Shown here piece after piece: positions 24,178 to 33,579 of a stretch of DNA of 64,000 bases. The first letter of the stretch is position 1, and each line of letters opens with the position of its first letter. This DNA comes from UBA1847 sp942492205. GTDB taxonomy: Bacteria > Pseudomonadota > Gammaproteobacteria > Steroidobacterales > Woeseiaceae. Below the pieces are notes generated by a model. The model was not told the origin of the DNA, did not search any database, and saw nothing but the letters and a program-made list of their open reading frames with translations. The stretch is taken from contig CALODT010000005.1 of assembly GCA_942492205.1 (NCBI GenBank), positions 124,001 to 188,000 on the forward strand, written 5' to 3'. The position numbers were made by a program, and so were the translations under genes.

Positions 24178-24982
24178 AATACGGCTGGCCGCCGACAAGA
24201 TCGCCAAAGTGCTTGTCAACCAGGGCATCGTTGAGGCTGAGCTTCGACCACCTGCGCTAACGCGTTTCGAAAAGAAACTCACCGGCGCACATGTGACGGC
24301 AATTGATACGCGCGGCAAAGCGATGCTTACCCGGTTTGACAACGGTTTGACGCTGTACAGTCACAACCAGTTGTACGGCCGGTGGTTTACAACCCGCAAG
24401 CCGCGAATGCCGAGAACGAATCGTCAGCTTCGGGTCGCTCTGCACACCGAAACCCACAGCGCTTTGTTGTACAGCGCGTCGGATATCGAGGTGCTGTCAG
24501 AGCGTGCTCTCGCAAAGCACCCGTTCCTGAATCGCGTCGGGCCTGACATCCTCGATCCGGAACTGACCGTCGAGCACATCGTCGACCGCCTCCAGTCAGC
24601 CCGGTTTTGCAACCGCGCTCTCGGCGGCTTGTACCTCGACCAGGCGTTCCTCGCCGGTATCGGCAACTACCTGCGATCCGAGATCCTCTGGGCTGCACAG
24701 GCCCACCCGCAGCTCAGGCCCGCGCAGCTGGACGTTTCGAGTCTCCGCGCGATCGCCAGGGAAACGCTTGCTATAAGCCGGCGCTCGTACCGAACCCGCG
24801 GCGTAACGGCGCCGCCGAAGCAGGCGCAAGAACGCAAGGCGCTGGGCATGAGTTACCAGCAATACCGTTTCCAGGTGTTTGGTCGGGAAGGGCTCGAATG
24901 CTACGCGTGTGGTGCAACGATCGAGCGCCGCACGATGGGCAGCCGCAACCTGTTCATGTGCAACTCCTGCCAGGGTCGGTGA
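24161..24982 (+). CDS. nei: Endonuclease VIII-like DNA glycosylase (Nei)
   Basis: A 273-aa Fpg/Nei DNA glycosylase/AP lyase that removes oxidised pyrimidines. The N-terminus MPEGPEIR gives the catalytic Pro and Glu exposed after Met removal; the helix-two-turn-helix lies around DQAFLAGIGNYLRSEILW, and the C-terminal zinc finger has four Cys (CYACG then CNSCQGR) with RRTMGSRN between. The MPEGPE start and the absence of the Fpg-type MPELPE favour Nei. It belongs with GPx and the two photolyases in a DNA/oxidative repair neighbourhood. Confidence 0.92.
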   Translation: MPEGPEIRLAADKIAKVLVNQGIVEAELRPPALTRFEKKLTGAHVTAIDTRGKAMLTRFDNGLTLYSHNQLYGRWFTTRKPRMPRTNRQLRVALHTETHSALLYSASDIEVLSERALAKHPFLNRVGPDILDPELTVEHIVDRLQSARFCNRALGGLYLDQAFLAGIGNYLRSEILWAAQAHPQLRPAQLDVSSLRAIARETLAISRRSYRTRGVTAPPKQAQERKALGMSYQQYRFQVFGREGLECYACGATIERRTMGSRNLFMCNSCQGR

Positions 24983-24983
24983 C

Positions 24984-24999
24984 CGCGACAGAGGTCGCG
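24984..24999. terminator. Hairpin between convergent nei and ABC permease genes
   Basis: CGCGAC (24984-24989) pairs with GTCGCG (24994-24999) around AGAG. It lies between two convergent stops and could terminate both transcripts; a U-run is lacking, so this is weak. Confidence 0.3.
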
Positions 25000-25001
25000 A
25001 A

Positions 25002-26189
25002 TCAAAGCTCGCGGAGCGCCTGCGCAACCGGGAGGCGCGCGGCACGCAGGGCGGGGAAGAAGCCGCCGACCACGCCGATGATAAGCGCCGCATACAAGCC
25101 GTCGATCAGCAAATCGGCGGTTACTGCGAAGTCGAAAACCACCTGGCTGAAGCTGGCGCTGTTGAGCGTCGATACCTGCAGTCCGTTGAACGCGACAAAC
25201 GCGATGACGCCACCAAGTACGCCGCCGGCCAGGGCAAGCAGCGTGGATTCAACCATCGTCGATATCAGTACCGGAAACGGGCCGAAACCGAGCGCTCGCA
25301 GCGTCGCGATTTCCTTGCCGCGCACAGAGACTGAGGAGTACATCGAATTCAGGGCACCAAATATGGCGCCGATCGACATCAGTATGGTCAACGGATAGCC
25401 AATGATGCGAATGAATTGAGCCATCGGTGCCGCCTGCGCCGCATAGTATTCGCGCTCGCTGACGGTATCGACGTTGATTCTTGGATCCTCTTCGAGCGCG
25501 CCATCGAGTTCCGAAAGGCTGTCCTTGCTCTGCAGTTTCACGCGCACCGACTGAAAACTGTTGCCGCGCCGGTACGCATTCTGCAGCACGCGAACGTCTG
25601 TCCAGAGCTCCGATTCCGAAACACCGCCGCCGGCCTCGAACACGCCCACGACGGTCCAGACCGACTGCCCGAAATTGATCGTCGCACCCGTATCCAGGCC
25701 GGCAAATTCATTTTGCGCGGCACGGCCGGCCAGGATCTCGTTCTTGCCCGGCTCAAACATGCGGCCTTCCACTATCTTGACGTCCTTGCGAACATCGAAG
25801 GCACCCGGCTGCACGCCGCGAAACGGCACGTTAGCCTCGGCATCCGTTTTCTTCTTCTTGATGTCGACAATAACGTACAGCTCGGCCGACATGATCGGCG
25901 TGTCGCCATTCTTGAGGACACCCGGCGCCTCGCCAATGATCAGCGTCTGCTCGTTGGACAAGCCGCTGGTCAGCTCTGATGTTGAGCCACTCTGCATCAC
26001 GATCGCGGTGTCGTCAGAGCCGGCGGCGATCATTGTTCGTTCGAAGCCTTTCGCCATTGACAGGACCGCGGCAAACACCAGCACGACGGCAGCAACGCCG
26101 ACGACGGCCACGGCCGACGACCCGAGTCGCTTCGGAAGATTGCGAAGATTCAATGCCGTGATGGCGACGATCTGGTTGAGGGCTTTCAC
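25002..26189 (-). CDS. MacB-like ABC transporter permease 2
   Basis: A 395-aa FtsX/MacB-type permease. It has an N-terminal membrane helix (LGSSAVAVVGVAAVVLVFAAVL), a large periplasmic domain of about 230 residues (including EILAGRAAQNEF and WTVVGVFEAGGG, the MacB-PCD type), and three C-terminal helices, including the FtsX block SMYSSVSVRGKEIATLRALGFG. It lies 9 nt after the related permease gene, so the transporter probably uses a permease heterodimer. This is the last gene of the exporter operon. Substrate unknown. Confidence 0.88.
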   Translation of the reverse strand: MKALNQIVAITALNLRNLPKRLGSSAVAVVGVAAVVLVFAAVLSMAKGFERTMIAAGSDDTAIVMQSGSTSELTSGLSNEQTLIIGEAPGVLKNGDTPIMSAELYVIVDIKKKKTDAEANVPFRGVQPGAFDVRKDVKIVEGRMFEPGKNEILAGRAAQNEFAGLDTGATINFGQSVWTVVGVFEAGGGVSESELWTDVRVLQNAYRRGNSFQSVRVKLQSKDSLSELDGALEEDPRINVDTVSEREYYAAQAAPMAQFIRIIGYPLTILMSIGAIFGALNSMYSSVSVRGKEIATLRALGFGPFPVLISTMVESTLLALAGGVLGGVIAFVAFNGLQVSTLNSASFSQVVFDFAVTADLLIDGLYAALIIGVVGGFFPALRAARLPVAQALREL

Positions 26190-26198
26190 GTGGTTCTC

Positions 26199-27356
26199 CT
26201 AGGCCCTTGCGAGCGCGTCGATGATAGACAGCCGCATTGCCTTCAATGCCGGGAAGATGCCGGCGAGTATCCCTGCGCCGATGATCATGCCAACTCCACC
26301 AGCAATAGCCGCCGGCGACAGGAAAATGCCGGGCAGGAACGCCCCCATCTGTCCCGCGAGCCCCTGCACGACGACCCAGCCAACGGCCATTCCGAGCACG
26401 CCACCGATAGCTATGATCAGGATGGACTCAGCCAACACAATGGCAAGCATCGTGCGGTCGCCGAAGCCGAGCGTTTTCAATACCGCGAGTTCGGAAATCC
26501 GCTCACGAACCGATTGCGACATCGTGTTGCCGGATACCAGCAGCAAGGTGAAGAACACGGCGCCGAGAATCAGCCTGACAATCAACGCGATGTTGCCGTA
26601 TTGCTTCATGAAGGACTGCGCGAATGCCGCTTCTGTGCTCGTCTCGGTCTCACTCGGCGAGTTCGCAAACTCGAGATCGATGGCGTTTGCTACCTCGACC
26701 GGATTGGCTCCGTCAGCAACGCGCAATATGTACCAGCCGACGGTTCCCTGGCCGAACGCCCTGGCTTCATCGAAATATTCGTAGTTGAGCAACATGACTG
26801 CCGTACTGGCGCGCGGGTCCTCGCTGGAAAAAATCCCCACCAGCTCGAACTCCCAGACCCGGCTACCATCAGACTGCGTCCAGATGGTTGCCTGTATCGG
26901 GATACGATCGCCTACCTTCCAGCCGTAGGCGGTCGCGAGTTCCTCGCCGACGATGGCGCTGGTGCGATTCTGCTGGAACGCCTCCCGCTGCGCCTCGGGC
27001 ATCAGGAACTCCGGATACATATCCATGTACGCCTGCGGATCGACCGGGAACTGCCCGAACTGGTTGCGTGGCTCCTGGTAGTAGCCACCAAACCAGGTCG
27101 CGTGAGTAACAGACTCGACGCCATCGATGGCCGCGATGCGGTTCTGATAGCTCACCGGCAACGGGTTGATCAGGGAGATCTTGTGGATAACGATCAGTCT
27201 CTCGGCATCGGCGACATCGACGCCACCCCTGAACGCGAAACCGATGGCCGACAAGAGTGCGAACAACAGGAAAGCGACGAACACCGACAATATCGTCAGC
27301 GCCGTGCGTATCTTCTTGCGCCACGCGTTCTTCCAGATGAGTCGAAAGAATTTCAT
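26199..27356 (-). CDS. MacB-like ABC transporter permease 1
   Basis: A 385-aa FtsX/MacB-type permease: an N-terminal helix (IRTALTILSVFVAFLLFALLS), a periplasmic domain with EELATAYGWKVGDRIPI and FELVGIFSS, then the C-terminal FtsX region NTMSQSVRERISELAVLKTLG. I start at ATG 27356 (MKFFRLIWKNAWRKK), which overlaps the ATPase stop by 4 nt, rather than the longer frame from 27392. Paired with the permease at 25002-26189. Confidence 0.88.
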   Translation of the reverse strand: MKFFRLIWKNAWRKKIRTALTILSVFVAFLLFALLSAIGFAFRGGVDVADAERLIVIHKISLINPLPVSYQNRIAAIDGVESVTHATWFGGYYQEPRNQFGQFPVDPQAYMDMYPEFLMPEAQREAFQQNRTSAIVGEELATAYGWKVGDRIPIQATIWTQSDGSRVWEFELVGIFSSEDPRASTAVMLLNYEYFDEARAFGQGTVGWYILRVADGANPVEVANAIDLEFANSPSETETSTEAAFAQSFMKQYGNIALIVRLILGAVFFTLLLVSGNTMSQSVRERISELAVLKTLGFGDRTMLAIVLAESILIIAIGGVLGMAVGWVVVQGLAGQMGAFLPGIFLSPAAIAGGVGMIIGAGILAGIFPALKAMRLSIIDALARA

Positions 27357-28042
27357 GCCGCCTCCCTGGCCTCCAGCGTGCCTTTGTCGCAATGCAACGT
27401 GCGCTTGGCGAAGCCTGCCGCCTGTGCGTCATGCGTCACCATGACAATCGTCTTGCCATGCTTGCTATTCAGCTCCTGCAGCAGGCGCAAGATCTCGTCC
27501 GCGGTGTCCCTGTCCAGGTCCCCGGTCGGCTCGTCGCACAGCAGCAATGACGGGTCCGACACGATCGCGCGTGCGATAGCAACGCGCTGTTCCTGCCCGC
27601 CGGACAATTCCCGGGGATAGTGTTTCGCACGATCCGCGAGACCGACAATATCCAGAGCGATCGATGCGCGCTTGAGCCGTTCCTTGGCGCCGAAGTCTGT
27701 AAGCAGCAGCGGCAGCTCGACGTTCCTGAGCGCCGTGAGCACAGGCAGCAGGTTATAGAACTGGAAGATGAAACCGACATGCGTCGAGCGCCACCGTGAC
27801 AGCTGGCTGTTGGACATGGCCGATAGCTCCGCACCGCCTACGGTTACCGTTCCTGCCGTGGGCTTGTCGAGGCCGCCAAGCAGGTTCAGCAACGTCGTTT
27901 TGCCGGATCCCGACGGCCCCATGATGGCAATGAAGTCGCCTTCGGGAATTTCCAGGTCGAGCTGATGCAGCACCTCGACCCTTTCCTTGCCTTTCTGGTA
28001 AACGCGGCTTACGCCGTCCAGTCGCGCCAGGACTTCCGTCAT
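27353..28042 (-). CDS. MacB/LolD-type ABC transporter ATPase
   Basis: A 229-aa ATP-binding subunit. Walker A is GPSGSGKTT, the Q-loop region is FIFQFYNLLPVLTALRNVELP, the signature is ELSGGQEQRVAIARAI, Walker B is LLLCDEPTGDLD and the switch His is in VMVTHDAQAAG. These are typical of the MacB/LolD group, which powers mechanotransmission rather than pore transport. Its stop overlaps the permease ATG by 4 nt; the adaptor gene lies 43 nt upstream. Confidence 0.93.
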   Translation of the reverse strand: MTEVLARLDGVSRVYQKGKERVEVLHQLDLEIPEGDFIAIMGPSGSGKTTLLNLLGGLDKPTAGTVTVGGAELSAMSNSQLSRWRSTHVGFIFQFYNLLPVLTALRNVELPLLLTDFGAKERLKRASIALDIVGLADRAKHYPRELSGGQEQRVAIARAIVSDPSLLLCDEPTGDLDRDTADEILRLLQELNSKHGKTIVMVTHDAQAAGFAKRTLHCDKGTLEAREAA

Positions 28043-28085
28043 TGTGTGCTCCTCATTGTTCCGTCGTGGTCTTCTCGGTTCGGGT

Positions 28086-29312
28086 CTACTCGGTCTTTAT
28101 CGCCTGGCCATCGACCAGGGCTTTCTCCGAGGTCCGCACGATTGTATCGCCTACTTCCAGGCCATCGCTAACCAGGACACGCGCCCGGTCTCTTGAGCCG
28201 CTGATACGTACGGATCTTCGTTCAACGACATTTTCTTTTACCAACCAGACAAAATCGCCGTCTGCATCCGAGCGCAACGCGTCTCCTGCGATTGCCACGC
28301 CACGGACTTCCTGCTTCGTGTCCTTGGGCTCATCGCTGCCGAGAAACGCAACCTTGACACCCATGTCACGCAGCACGCGCTCATCGCGCTCGAGAAAACC
28401 GATGCGTACTTTTACGGTCGCTTTCTGGCGATCTGCTGTCGGAACGATCGCGATGACCCTGGCGGGAATACGCCAGTCAGGATAGGCATCGAGCGTGGCG
28501 GAGACCGGCTGATCGGCGCGGACCCTCTGAATATAGGCTTCGCTTACGTCGACCTCGATCTCCAGCGAGTCGGTGTCGATGATGGTACAGATGCCGGTGC
28601 GAGTAAATCCGCCGCCCGCGGATATGGGGGAGATCATCTCGCCCGGCTGGGCATTCTTCGAGACGACCATGCCGGCAAACGGGGCCTTGATGGTCATGTT
28701 CGACAAGGCATCTTCCGCCAGCTCCACGTTACGTTCCGCGACTTTCACATTCTCGCGCCCGGTTTCCAGGCGCGCGGCCAGCTGATCAAAAATAGCCTCC
28801 GCAGAATCGAGGCTCGACTGGCTGGTGAGATTGCGCTTCGCCAGGTCTCGAAAGCGGTCGCGTTCGAGTTTCGCGTTTCGCAGCTCCGCCTCTATCTCAT
28901 CGAGAGCCGCGCGGGACGAGGCGGCCTGCGCTTTAGCCAAAGACAGCTGCGCCTGCTGCGTTGTGTCATCGAGGACAGCGACCACCTGGTCTTTCTCGAC
29001 GCGCATGCCTTCCTCGACAAACACGTCGACGACTTTCCCGGTTACCTTTGACGATACTGTCGCCTGGCGACGGGCAACAACGTAACCGGACGCATCCAGC
29101 ACGCTGTTTGCGGCAGCAGCGCTCGGCGGTTTGCGGGCAACATCTGTTGCAACAACGACGGTGCCGGAACCGTCGCGCATAAACAGTGCAAGGAACAGAG
29201 TGACCAAGACGACAACAACGACGAGTGCAGGCCAGAGCCAGCTTCTCCGGTCCCGGGACGGGGCGCTACGGTCGATCTTCAGCTGACTGATTCTGTCGAC
29301 AGGATCCGCCAT
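28086..29312 (-). CDS. HlyD/MacA-like periplasmic adaptor
   Basis: A 408-aa membrane-fusion protein. An N-terminal anchor (SWLWPALVVVVVLVTLFLALFM) is followed by a biotinyl-lipoyl-like half (ASGYVVARRQATVSSKVTG), a long coiled-coil hairpin (about residues 110-200, rich in Ala, Glu and Arg), the second lipoyl half (APFAGMVVSKNAQPGEMI) and a beta-barrel domain. It links the MacB-like transporter to an outer-membrane channel; no TolC homologue is encoded nearby. First gene of the exporter operon. Confidence 0.88.
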   Translation of the reverse strand: MADPVDRISQLKIDRSAPSRDRRSWLWPALVVVVVLVTLFLALFMRDGSGTVVVATDVARKPPSAAAANSVLDASGYVVARRQATVSSKVTGKVVDVFVEEGMRVEKDQVVAVLDDTTQQAQLSLAKAQAASSRAALDEIEAELRNAKLERDRFRDLAKRNLTSQSSLDSAEAIFDQLAARLETGRENVKVAERNVELAEDALSNMTIKAPFAGMVVSKNAQPGEMISPISAGGGFTRTGICTIIDTDSLEIEVDVSEAYIQRVRADQPVSATLDAYPDWRIPARVIAIVPTADRQKATVKVRIGFLERDERVLRDMGVKVAFLGSDEPKDTKQEVRGVAIAGDALRSDADGDFVWLVKENVVERRSVRISGSRDRARVLVSDGLEVGDTIVRTSEKALVDGQAIKTE

Positions 29313-29474
29313 TCCTTATCCTTCGTCTTTTCGCACGAATCTGGCATCGTAGCAAAAATCGCAAAGTGGAATGTGTCGGTATAAGCAGGCACGAGCGCTT
29401 GCGAGTTCGCCGCGGCAAGGTAGCCGCGGTGAAGTCGAACGGTCGCGGCAGCCAAGGCCGAGTTACCGGATTTG
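29313..29474. terminator. Gap after the MSHA operon with a GC-rich hairpin
   Basis: This 162-nt gap separates the end of mshQ from the exporter operon, both on the minus strand. CCGCGGC (29410-29416) pairs with GCCGCGG (29423-29429) around a 6-nt loop, a possible terminator for the long MSHA transcript, although no clear U-run follows. The exporter promoter should lie between it and 29312. Confidence 0.3.
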
Positions 29475-32400
29475 CTAGTACAGCTCGCGAATGTAAATGC
29501 GCCGGTCCGTGCCTCGGAAGATGCCGAACACTGCCGTCCCCGACGGATCCTCGAGACCCGGCGTCGCGGAGTTCCAGTCGAATTCAAGCCAGCCAGGCAC
29601 GTCGACTGTGATCGTCGTGCTGCCATCGTTGCCTTCGCCTGGCGCCTGCAGATTCAGATTGAAGTCGCCAGCGAGCGGCGGTGCGCGAAAACGCAGTCCG
29701 GGAAGCCCGGCAGCCGCGCAGCCCGCGCCCGAGGCGCCGGGCGTTCCGCTGTCGAGGACGCAGGTGTCGCCTGCGATGAGGCTCTCGGTGAAGGCGCCGA
29801 GAGAAACGCTGACTGGCGACGTACAGCTGTCATCGACGTTCTGTACGAAGCCGTTGGCGGCGTCGAGGAAGTACTCGGTTCTGAACGGCACAGCGAGGTT
29901 AACCAGTTCAGAGCCGTAAGCGTTCTGAACCTGGCCGCGCCCGAAGCGCATCTCTGCACCCGAGTCGAAGATGATTCCGCCCGCCGCGCCGAAAACGATC
30001 GGGTTGCTGGCCGCCGCGCCGTCGTTATCCAGCACATCGATGCTGAGACGTATGTCGGCATCGAAGGGCGCCTGCTCCGTGCTGCGCGTGTAGAACACGC
30101 CACTGCCGCTCGAGAACGTCAGCGTTCCTGTGCCGGCGCCGGTCTCCGCGATAGTCGGGTCGCCGGCTGGCAATCCCGACGTATTGAGTGTCGCGGGTAT
30201 CGACGCGTATACGGGCGCAGTAACGCTGGAGTTGTCTATCTTGAAAAATCCGCCAACGTAATTTTCCGTAACTTCACCTGCCAGTGCTCTCGCGGTGACG
30301 TCGATGACAGGCGCGTTGGAATAGCCGAAGGTTTCACCCACGTAGGTAAACGAGCCGGATGCGCAGCTGGTTGAAAATGTCGGTGTGTTCAACACAGTGG
30401 TGAAATGATGTGCATGAAAGCGTCCGACATTTCCTGACACCGTACCTGAAACGTCGCCCGCGCCGAGATAATCACCATCGCCGACAGAGGGCGTCAGCGC
30501 AATAATTCCAACCTCCGGCCAGCTAAAGCTCGTGCCGGTCGCCTGTCCGGCAACGAACGGCCCGAAGCCGGATGCGAGCGGTGGATTGTCGCCGACGAGT
30601 GGCGCGACGAGACTGGGTGTCAGAGCGACCGTTTCGGCAATCGCTTCCTGCCCGTAATTCGGCGTGATGTCTCCCTCGGCGTCGCGGGACGATACGGTGA
30701 TCGAGAACGGCTCGCCGGCAGCAACAAACGCTGCTCCGCCCGAGTCGGCTGCAGCCGGGTTGGCGTTACCGGCACCGTCCTCGATGCCGGAGAGCTCAAA
30801 GCGAAAAGGCCTGACCACGAATCCGGCGGTTGCGCCACGGATGCCGTTGGGCAAGTCCGGATGGGGCTGACTGTCGTCCTTTACGCCGATCTGGATACGG
30901 CCGACGTCCTTGTACTTCCCGGTCACGACGGCCTGGCCGTTTACGAACGTGACCGGCTGATCTGCCGCAGATGATTCGACGGCAGGAATGGCGCTGGCGT
31001 CGACGGTCGCCGCAATGCTGCCGGTGCCCGGATTGACGAAATCGAACCAGAACTTCAGGTCTTTCGGTCCCGTGTAGGCCTCGATGATGCCGCAGGCCGG
31101 ATCATTTGGCGTTTGTCCGAACGCGGCGATGTGGACGGGGAAGTCGGTTCCCGCTACCTGTGACATCGAAAAAGGCGTGATCAGCGCAGGCGGTGGATTG
31201 CTCAATGCGGCTGCCGTCAGCGTGAAGCCGCTCGGCGAGAACGTGATAGTCCCCTCGGAGTCGTCATCGCGTGTTGCCGTATCGTCGGTCTGATACGCAT
31301 CGATGTCGAAAGTCGGGTTTCCCGTCGGGTAGCTCAGAGAAAACTCAGCGGTACTTTCGCCCGCGGGCCAGTCGTAGGTTGCAAGGCCATCGCCGGCGGT
31401 CGCATCGACCAGGGTGCCGCCTCCGCTGACCAGTGCCCAGGTGCCATTGCCGGTCTGCGTATCCAGCGTGATGCCGGCCGTGTAGTCCGTGCGCGGCGTA
31501 CCCGCGATACTGTCGACAACGTCGATGCGAATGGTCTCAGCGAGACAATTGATGCCGTTGTTGTCGTGCGTGATGACGAACTCCACACCGCCGCAGTTTG
31601 TGCAGGGACGCGTGCGGTCACGATGGTCAATCACCTGTTGGGGCGTGATGGCATTGTCCCAGATGGACAGCTCGTCGATGTCACCTGACCAGTAGCGATT
31701 GCGGTTCTGCGAGTTTTCGCCAATGAACAGCGGGAAGTTATTTCGCGTGATTGCGGCGCCATACGATGCGGACGTTGCCAGGTTGCCGTTGATGTAGAGC
31801 CGCATGACCGAGCGATCGTAAGTTGCCGCTACGTGATACCAGGTATCAGGGATCGGAACCACGTTGCTGTTCAGGTCAGCGCCATTGCAGCCGCCGTTCA
31901 GCCCCAGCGTGAATCCGTGCCGCGTGTTGCCGGGCAGCGTATCGGCGATGCCGCAGCCGCCGTTTAGATGCAGTCGATAGGCGCTGTCGCCTTTGGCGAG
32001 AATCGCTTCCCAGTCCTTAAGCGGCGAGCCATCGTGTCGCACCCAGACGGCGACACTGAATCCGTCTCTCAGGTCGAGCGCCGCTGTGTCGGGCACGCTG
32101 ACATGAGACGAGCTGCCGTTGAACTTGCCGGCGCTACAGAGCTGGCCGTTGTTTTCTACGGTGAGTCCGCCGACAGAGGTTCCGTCCAGTCCGTTAGGGC
32201 CTGAGTCGACAACGGCGCTGCCGTTGAAGCCTAAGGTGCAGTCGTCGAGTTGCCAGTCGGCGACGAGATTGGGGACGATAATCTCGCAGGTCGTAATTTC
32301 TGCTTTCTTGCCGGCATAGTAGGCATTGCCGGCGGCTGATACCCAGACATCCTTGATTTCCTCGGAGGCCGGATTCGATTCCTGCCAGGTAACGCCGTCG

Positions 32401-33182
32401 AACTCGGCGACCAGGCCCTGCTTGCCGCCAGCATAGATCTCGCCGGTGACGCTGGATCCATAGATGCCACGCAAGTCCTCGCTGACGCTCGTAACAACGG
32501 GACAGCTGCTGCCGTTATAACGATGAATGTTTTTCTTGCCGACCAGGTAGATATTGCCGCTGCCGTCGCCCCATAGATCTTCGAACCTGTCGCCGATCGT
32601 GCAGGCAGTGTCGGGTGCCGACCAGCTGCCGGTCGCACGGTCGCGGCGGTAAAGCACGCCGTCTTCGTCAACCGCGTAAAACGCACTGCCGTCGCCCCAG
32701 GCGTCCTCGATATCCTTGTTACTGGTGCCGGCAGCGGCACTTTCGTCAAACCAGCTGCTGCCATCGTAGCGCCAGATCTCGCCTTTTTTGCCAACCGCGT
32801 AGACCTCGGTTGCCGAAGCGGCCCAGACGCCGAACAGCTCCTCGTTGGTCATGCCCCCGATCGACGTCCAGGTGCTTCCGGAAAGCTGCAGAACTTCACC
32901 TTTTTTGCCGACCGCAAAAGCCGTATTGGCGTCGACGACCTCAACGTCATTCAGGTCCTCATTGCCCGGGCTAGCCATCTGGCTCCAGCTCGAACCGTCG
33001 AAGCGGTGAATCTCACCTTTCTTGCCAACGCCGATGACGTTGCTGTCCGAGCTGCCCGAAATTCCCCGAAATTCTTCGTCGCCGACAGTTTGTGTCGTGC
33101 ATACCTGCGCCGCGTTGGCGGGCAGGGCTGCCAACGACAGCCACAAGCCGGCGAGCAGCAGTAGTGGAATTCTAGCTTGCAT
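29475..33182 (-). CDS. mshQ: MshQ-like MSHA-associated protein with propeller, LamG and DUF6701 regions
   Basis: A 1235-aa exported protein (signal peptide IPLLLLAGLWLSLAALPANA). Residues about 30-310 hold at least six repeats of a VGKKGEIHRFDGSSW-like motif, a beta-propeller. Residues about 315-520 are a LamG/concanavalin domain (DSGPNGLDGTSVGG, GFSVAVWVRHDGSPL, YIDGDIDELSIWD-like block near LSIWDNAITPQQV). The rest, rich in Gly, Asp and Thr, matches the DUF6701 region of MshQ. It overlaps mshP by 11 nt and ends the MSHA operon. It is likely a surface- or pilus-tip-associated adhesin; the extra propeller is unusual. Confidence 0.8.
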   Translation of the reverse strand: MQARIPLLLLAGLWLSLAALPANAAQVCTTQTVGDEEFRGISGSSDSNVIGVGKKGEIHRFDGSSWSQMASPGNEDLNDVEVVDANTAFAVGKKGEVLQLSGSTWTSIGGMTNEELFGVWAASATEVYAVGKKGEIWRYDGSSWFDESAAAGTSNKDIEDAWGDGSAFYAVDEDGVLYRRDRATGSWSAPDTACTIGDRFEDLWGDGSGNIYLVGKKNIHRYNGSSCPVVTSVSEDLRGIYGSSVTGEIYAGGKQGLVAEFDGVTWQESNPASEEIKDVWVSAAGNAYYAGKKAEITTCEIIVPNLVADWQLDDCTLGFNGSAVVDSGPNGLDGTSVGGLTVENNGQLCSAGKFNGSSSHVSVPDTAALDLRDGFSVAVWVRHDGSPLKDWEAILAKGDSAYRLHLNGGCGIADTLPGNTRHGFTLGLNGGCNGADLNSNVVPIPDTWYHVAATYDRSVMRLYINGNLATSASYGAAITRNNFPLFIGENSQNRNRYWSGDIDELSIWDNAITPQQVIDHRDRTRPCTNCGGVEFVITHDNNGINCLAETIRIDVVDSIAGTPRTDYTAGITLDTQTGNGTWALVSGGGTLVDATAGDGLATYDWPAGESTAEFSLSYPTGNPTFDIDAYQTDDTATRDDDSEGTITFSPSGFTLTAAALSNPPPALITPFSMSQVAGTDFPVHIAAFGQTPNDPACGIIEAYTGPKDLKFWFDFVNPGTGSIAATVDASAIPAVESSAADQPVTFVNGQAVVTGKYKDVGRIQIGVKDDSQPHPDLPNGIRGATAGFVVRPFRFELSGIEDGAGNANPAAADSGGAAFVAAGEPFSITVSSRDAEGDITPNYGQEAIAETVALTPSLVAPLVGDNPPLASGFGPFVAGQATGTSFSWPEVGIIALTPSVGDGDYLGAGDVSGTVSGNVGRFHAHHFTTVLNTPTFSTSCASGSFTYVGETFGYSNAPVIDVTARALAGEVTENYVGGFFKIDNSSVTAPVYASIPATLNTSGLPAGDPTIAETGAGTGTLTFSSGSGVFYTRSTEQAPFDADIRLSIDVLDNDGAAASNPIVFGAAGGIIFDSGAEMRFGRGQVQNAYGSELVNLAVPFRTEYFLDAANGFVQNVDDSCTSPVSVSLGAFTESLIAGDTCVLDSGTPGASGAGCAAAGLPGLRFRAPPLAGDFNLNLQAPGEGNDGSTTITVDVPGWLEFDWNSATPGLEDPSGTAVFGIFRGTDRRIYIRELY

Positions 33183-33579
33183 CGGTCACTGTGCTCCTGA
33201 CGCGTCGGGACACGTAATCGGGGCTGCCGTAACTACCGGACCAGGCGAACGCATCGATGACATAGACATGCACCGTGTTCGGGCCTTCGGAATGCGACGT
33301 GCTGCTGCAATTCGTCTCGACGGTAAAACCGGCGAGCCCGCCCTCGGTGAGACTGATCGTTGCTGAAGTGCAGCTGCTGTTATTCAGTGCCTGGTAGGCC
33401 GACCACTCGACACCCGAGCGAGCCGCCGCGTAGGCCCGGCCACCCTGCATCGCCAGCACGACCGTCTGTTGCTGCACACCGGCGAGGCGCACCGCGACGA
33501 TACCGAGCGCGGCAAGGACGACCAGCAGGAACAGCGCCGGTACCAGTGAGAAGCCGTGCTGGTTCGTCTTCCTGCTCAT
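33172..33579 (-). CDS. mshP: MSHA biogenesis protein MshP (prepilin-like)
   Basis: A 135-aa protein with a type IV prepilin-like N-terminus: short basic leader ending in HG, then FSLVPALFLLVVLAALGIVAV as the membrane helix. The remaining part is small and Ser/Thr-rich with a Cys pair (SSCTS and TNCSS). Position between mshO and mshQ is the basis for the name. It overlaps mshO by 4 nt. Confidence 0.75.
   Translation of the reverse strand: MSRKTNQHGFSLVPALFLLVVLAALGIVAVRLAGVQQQTVVLAMQGGRAYAAARSGVEWSAYQALNNSSCTSATISLTEGGLAGFTVETNCSSTSHSEGPNTVHVYVIDAFAWSGSYGSPDYVSRRVRSTVTDAS

Noticed and set aside
26190..27620. 476-codon plus-strand frame over the ABC permease and ATPase
   Set aside because: The minus-strand permease and ATPase motifs are unambiguous; this is a shadow.
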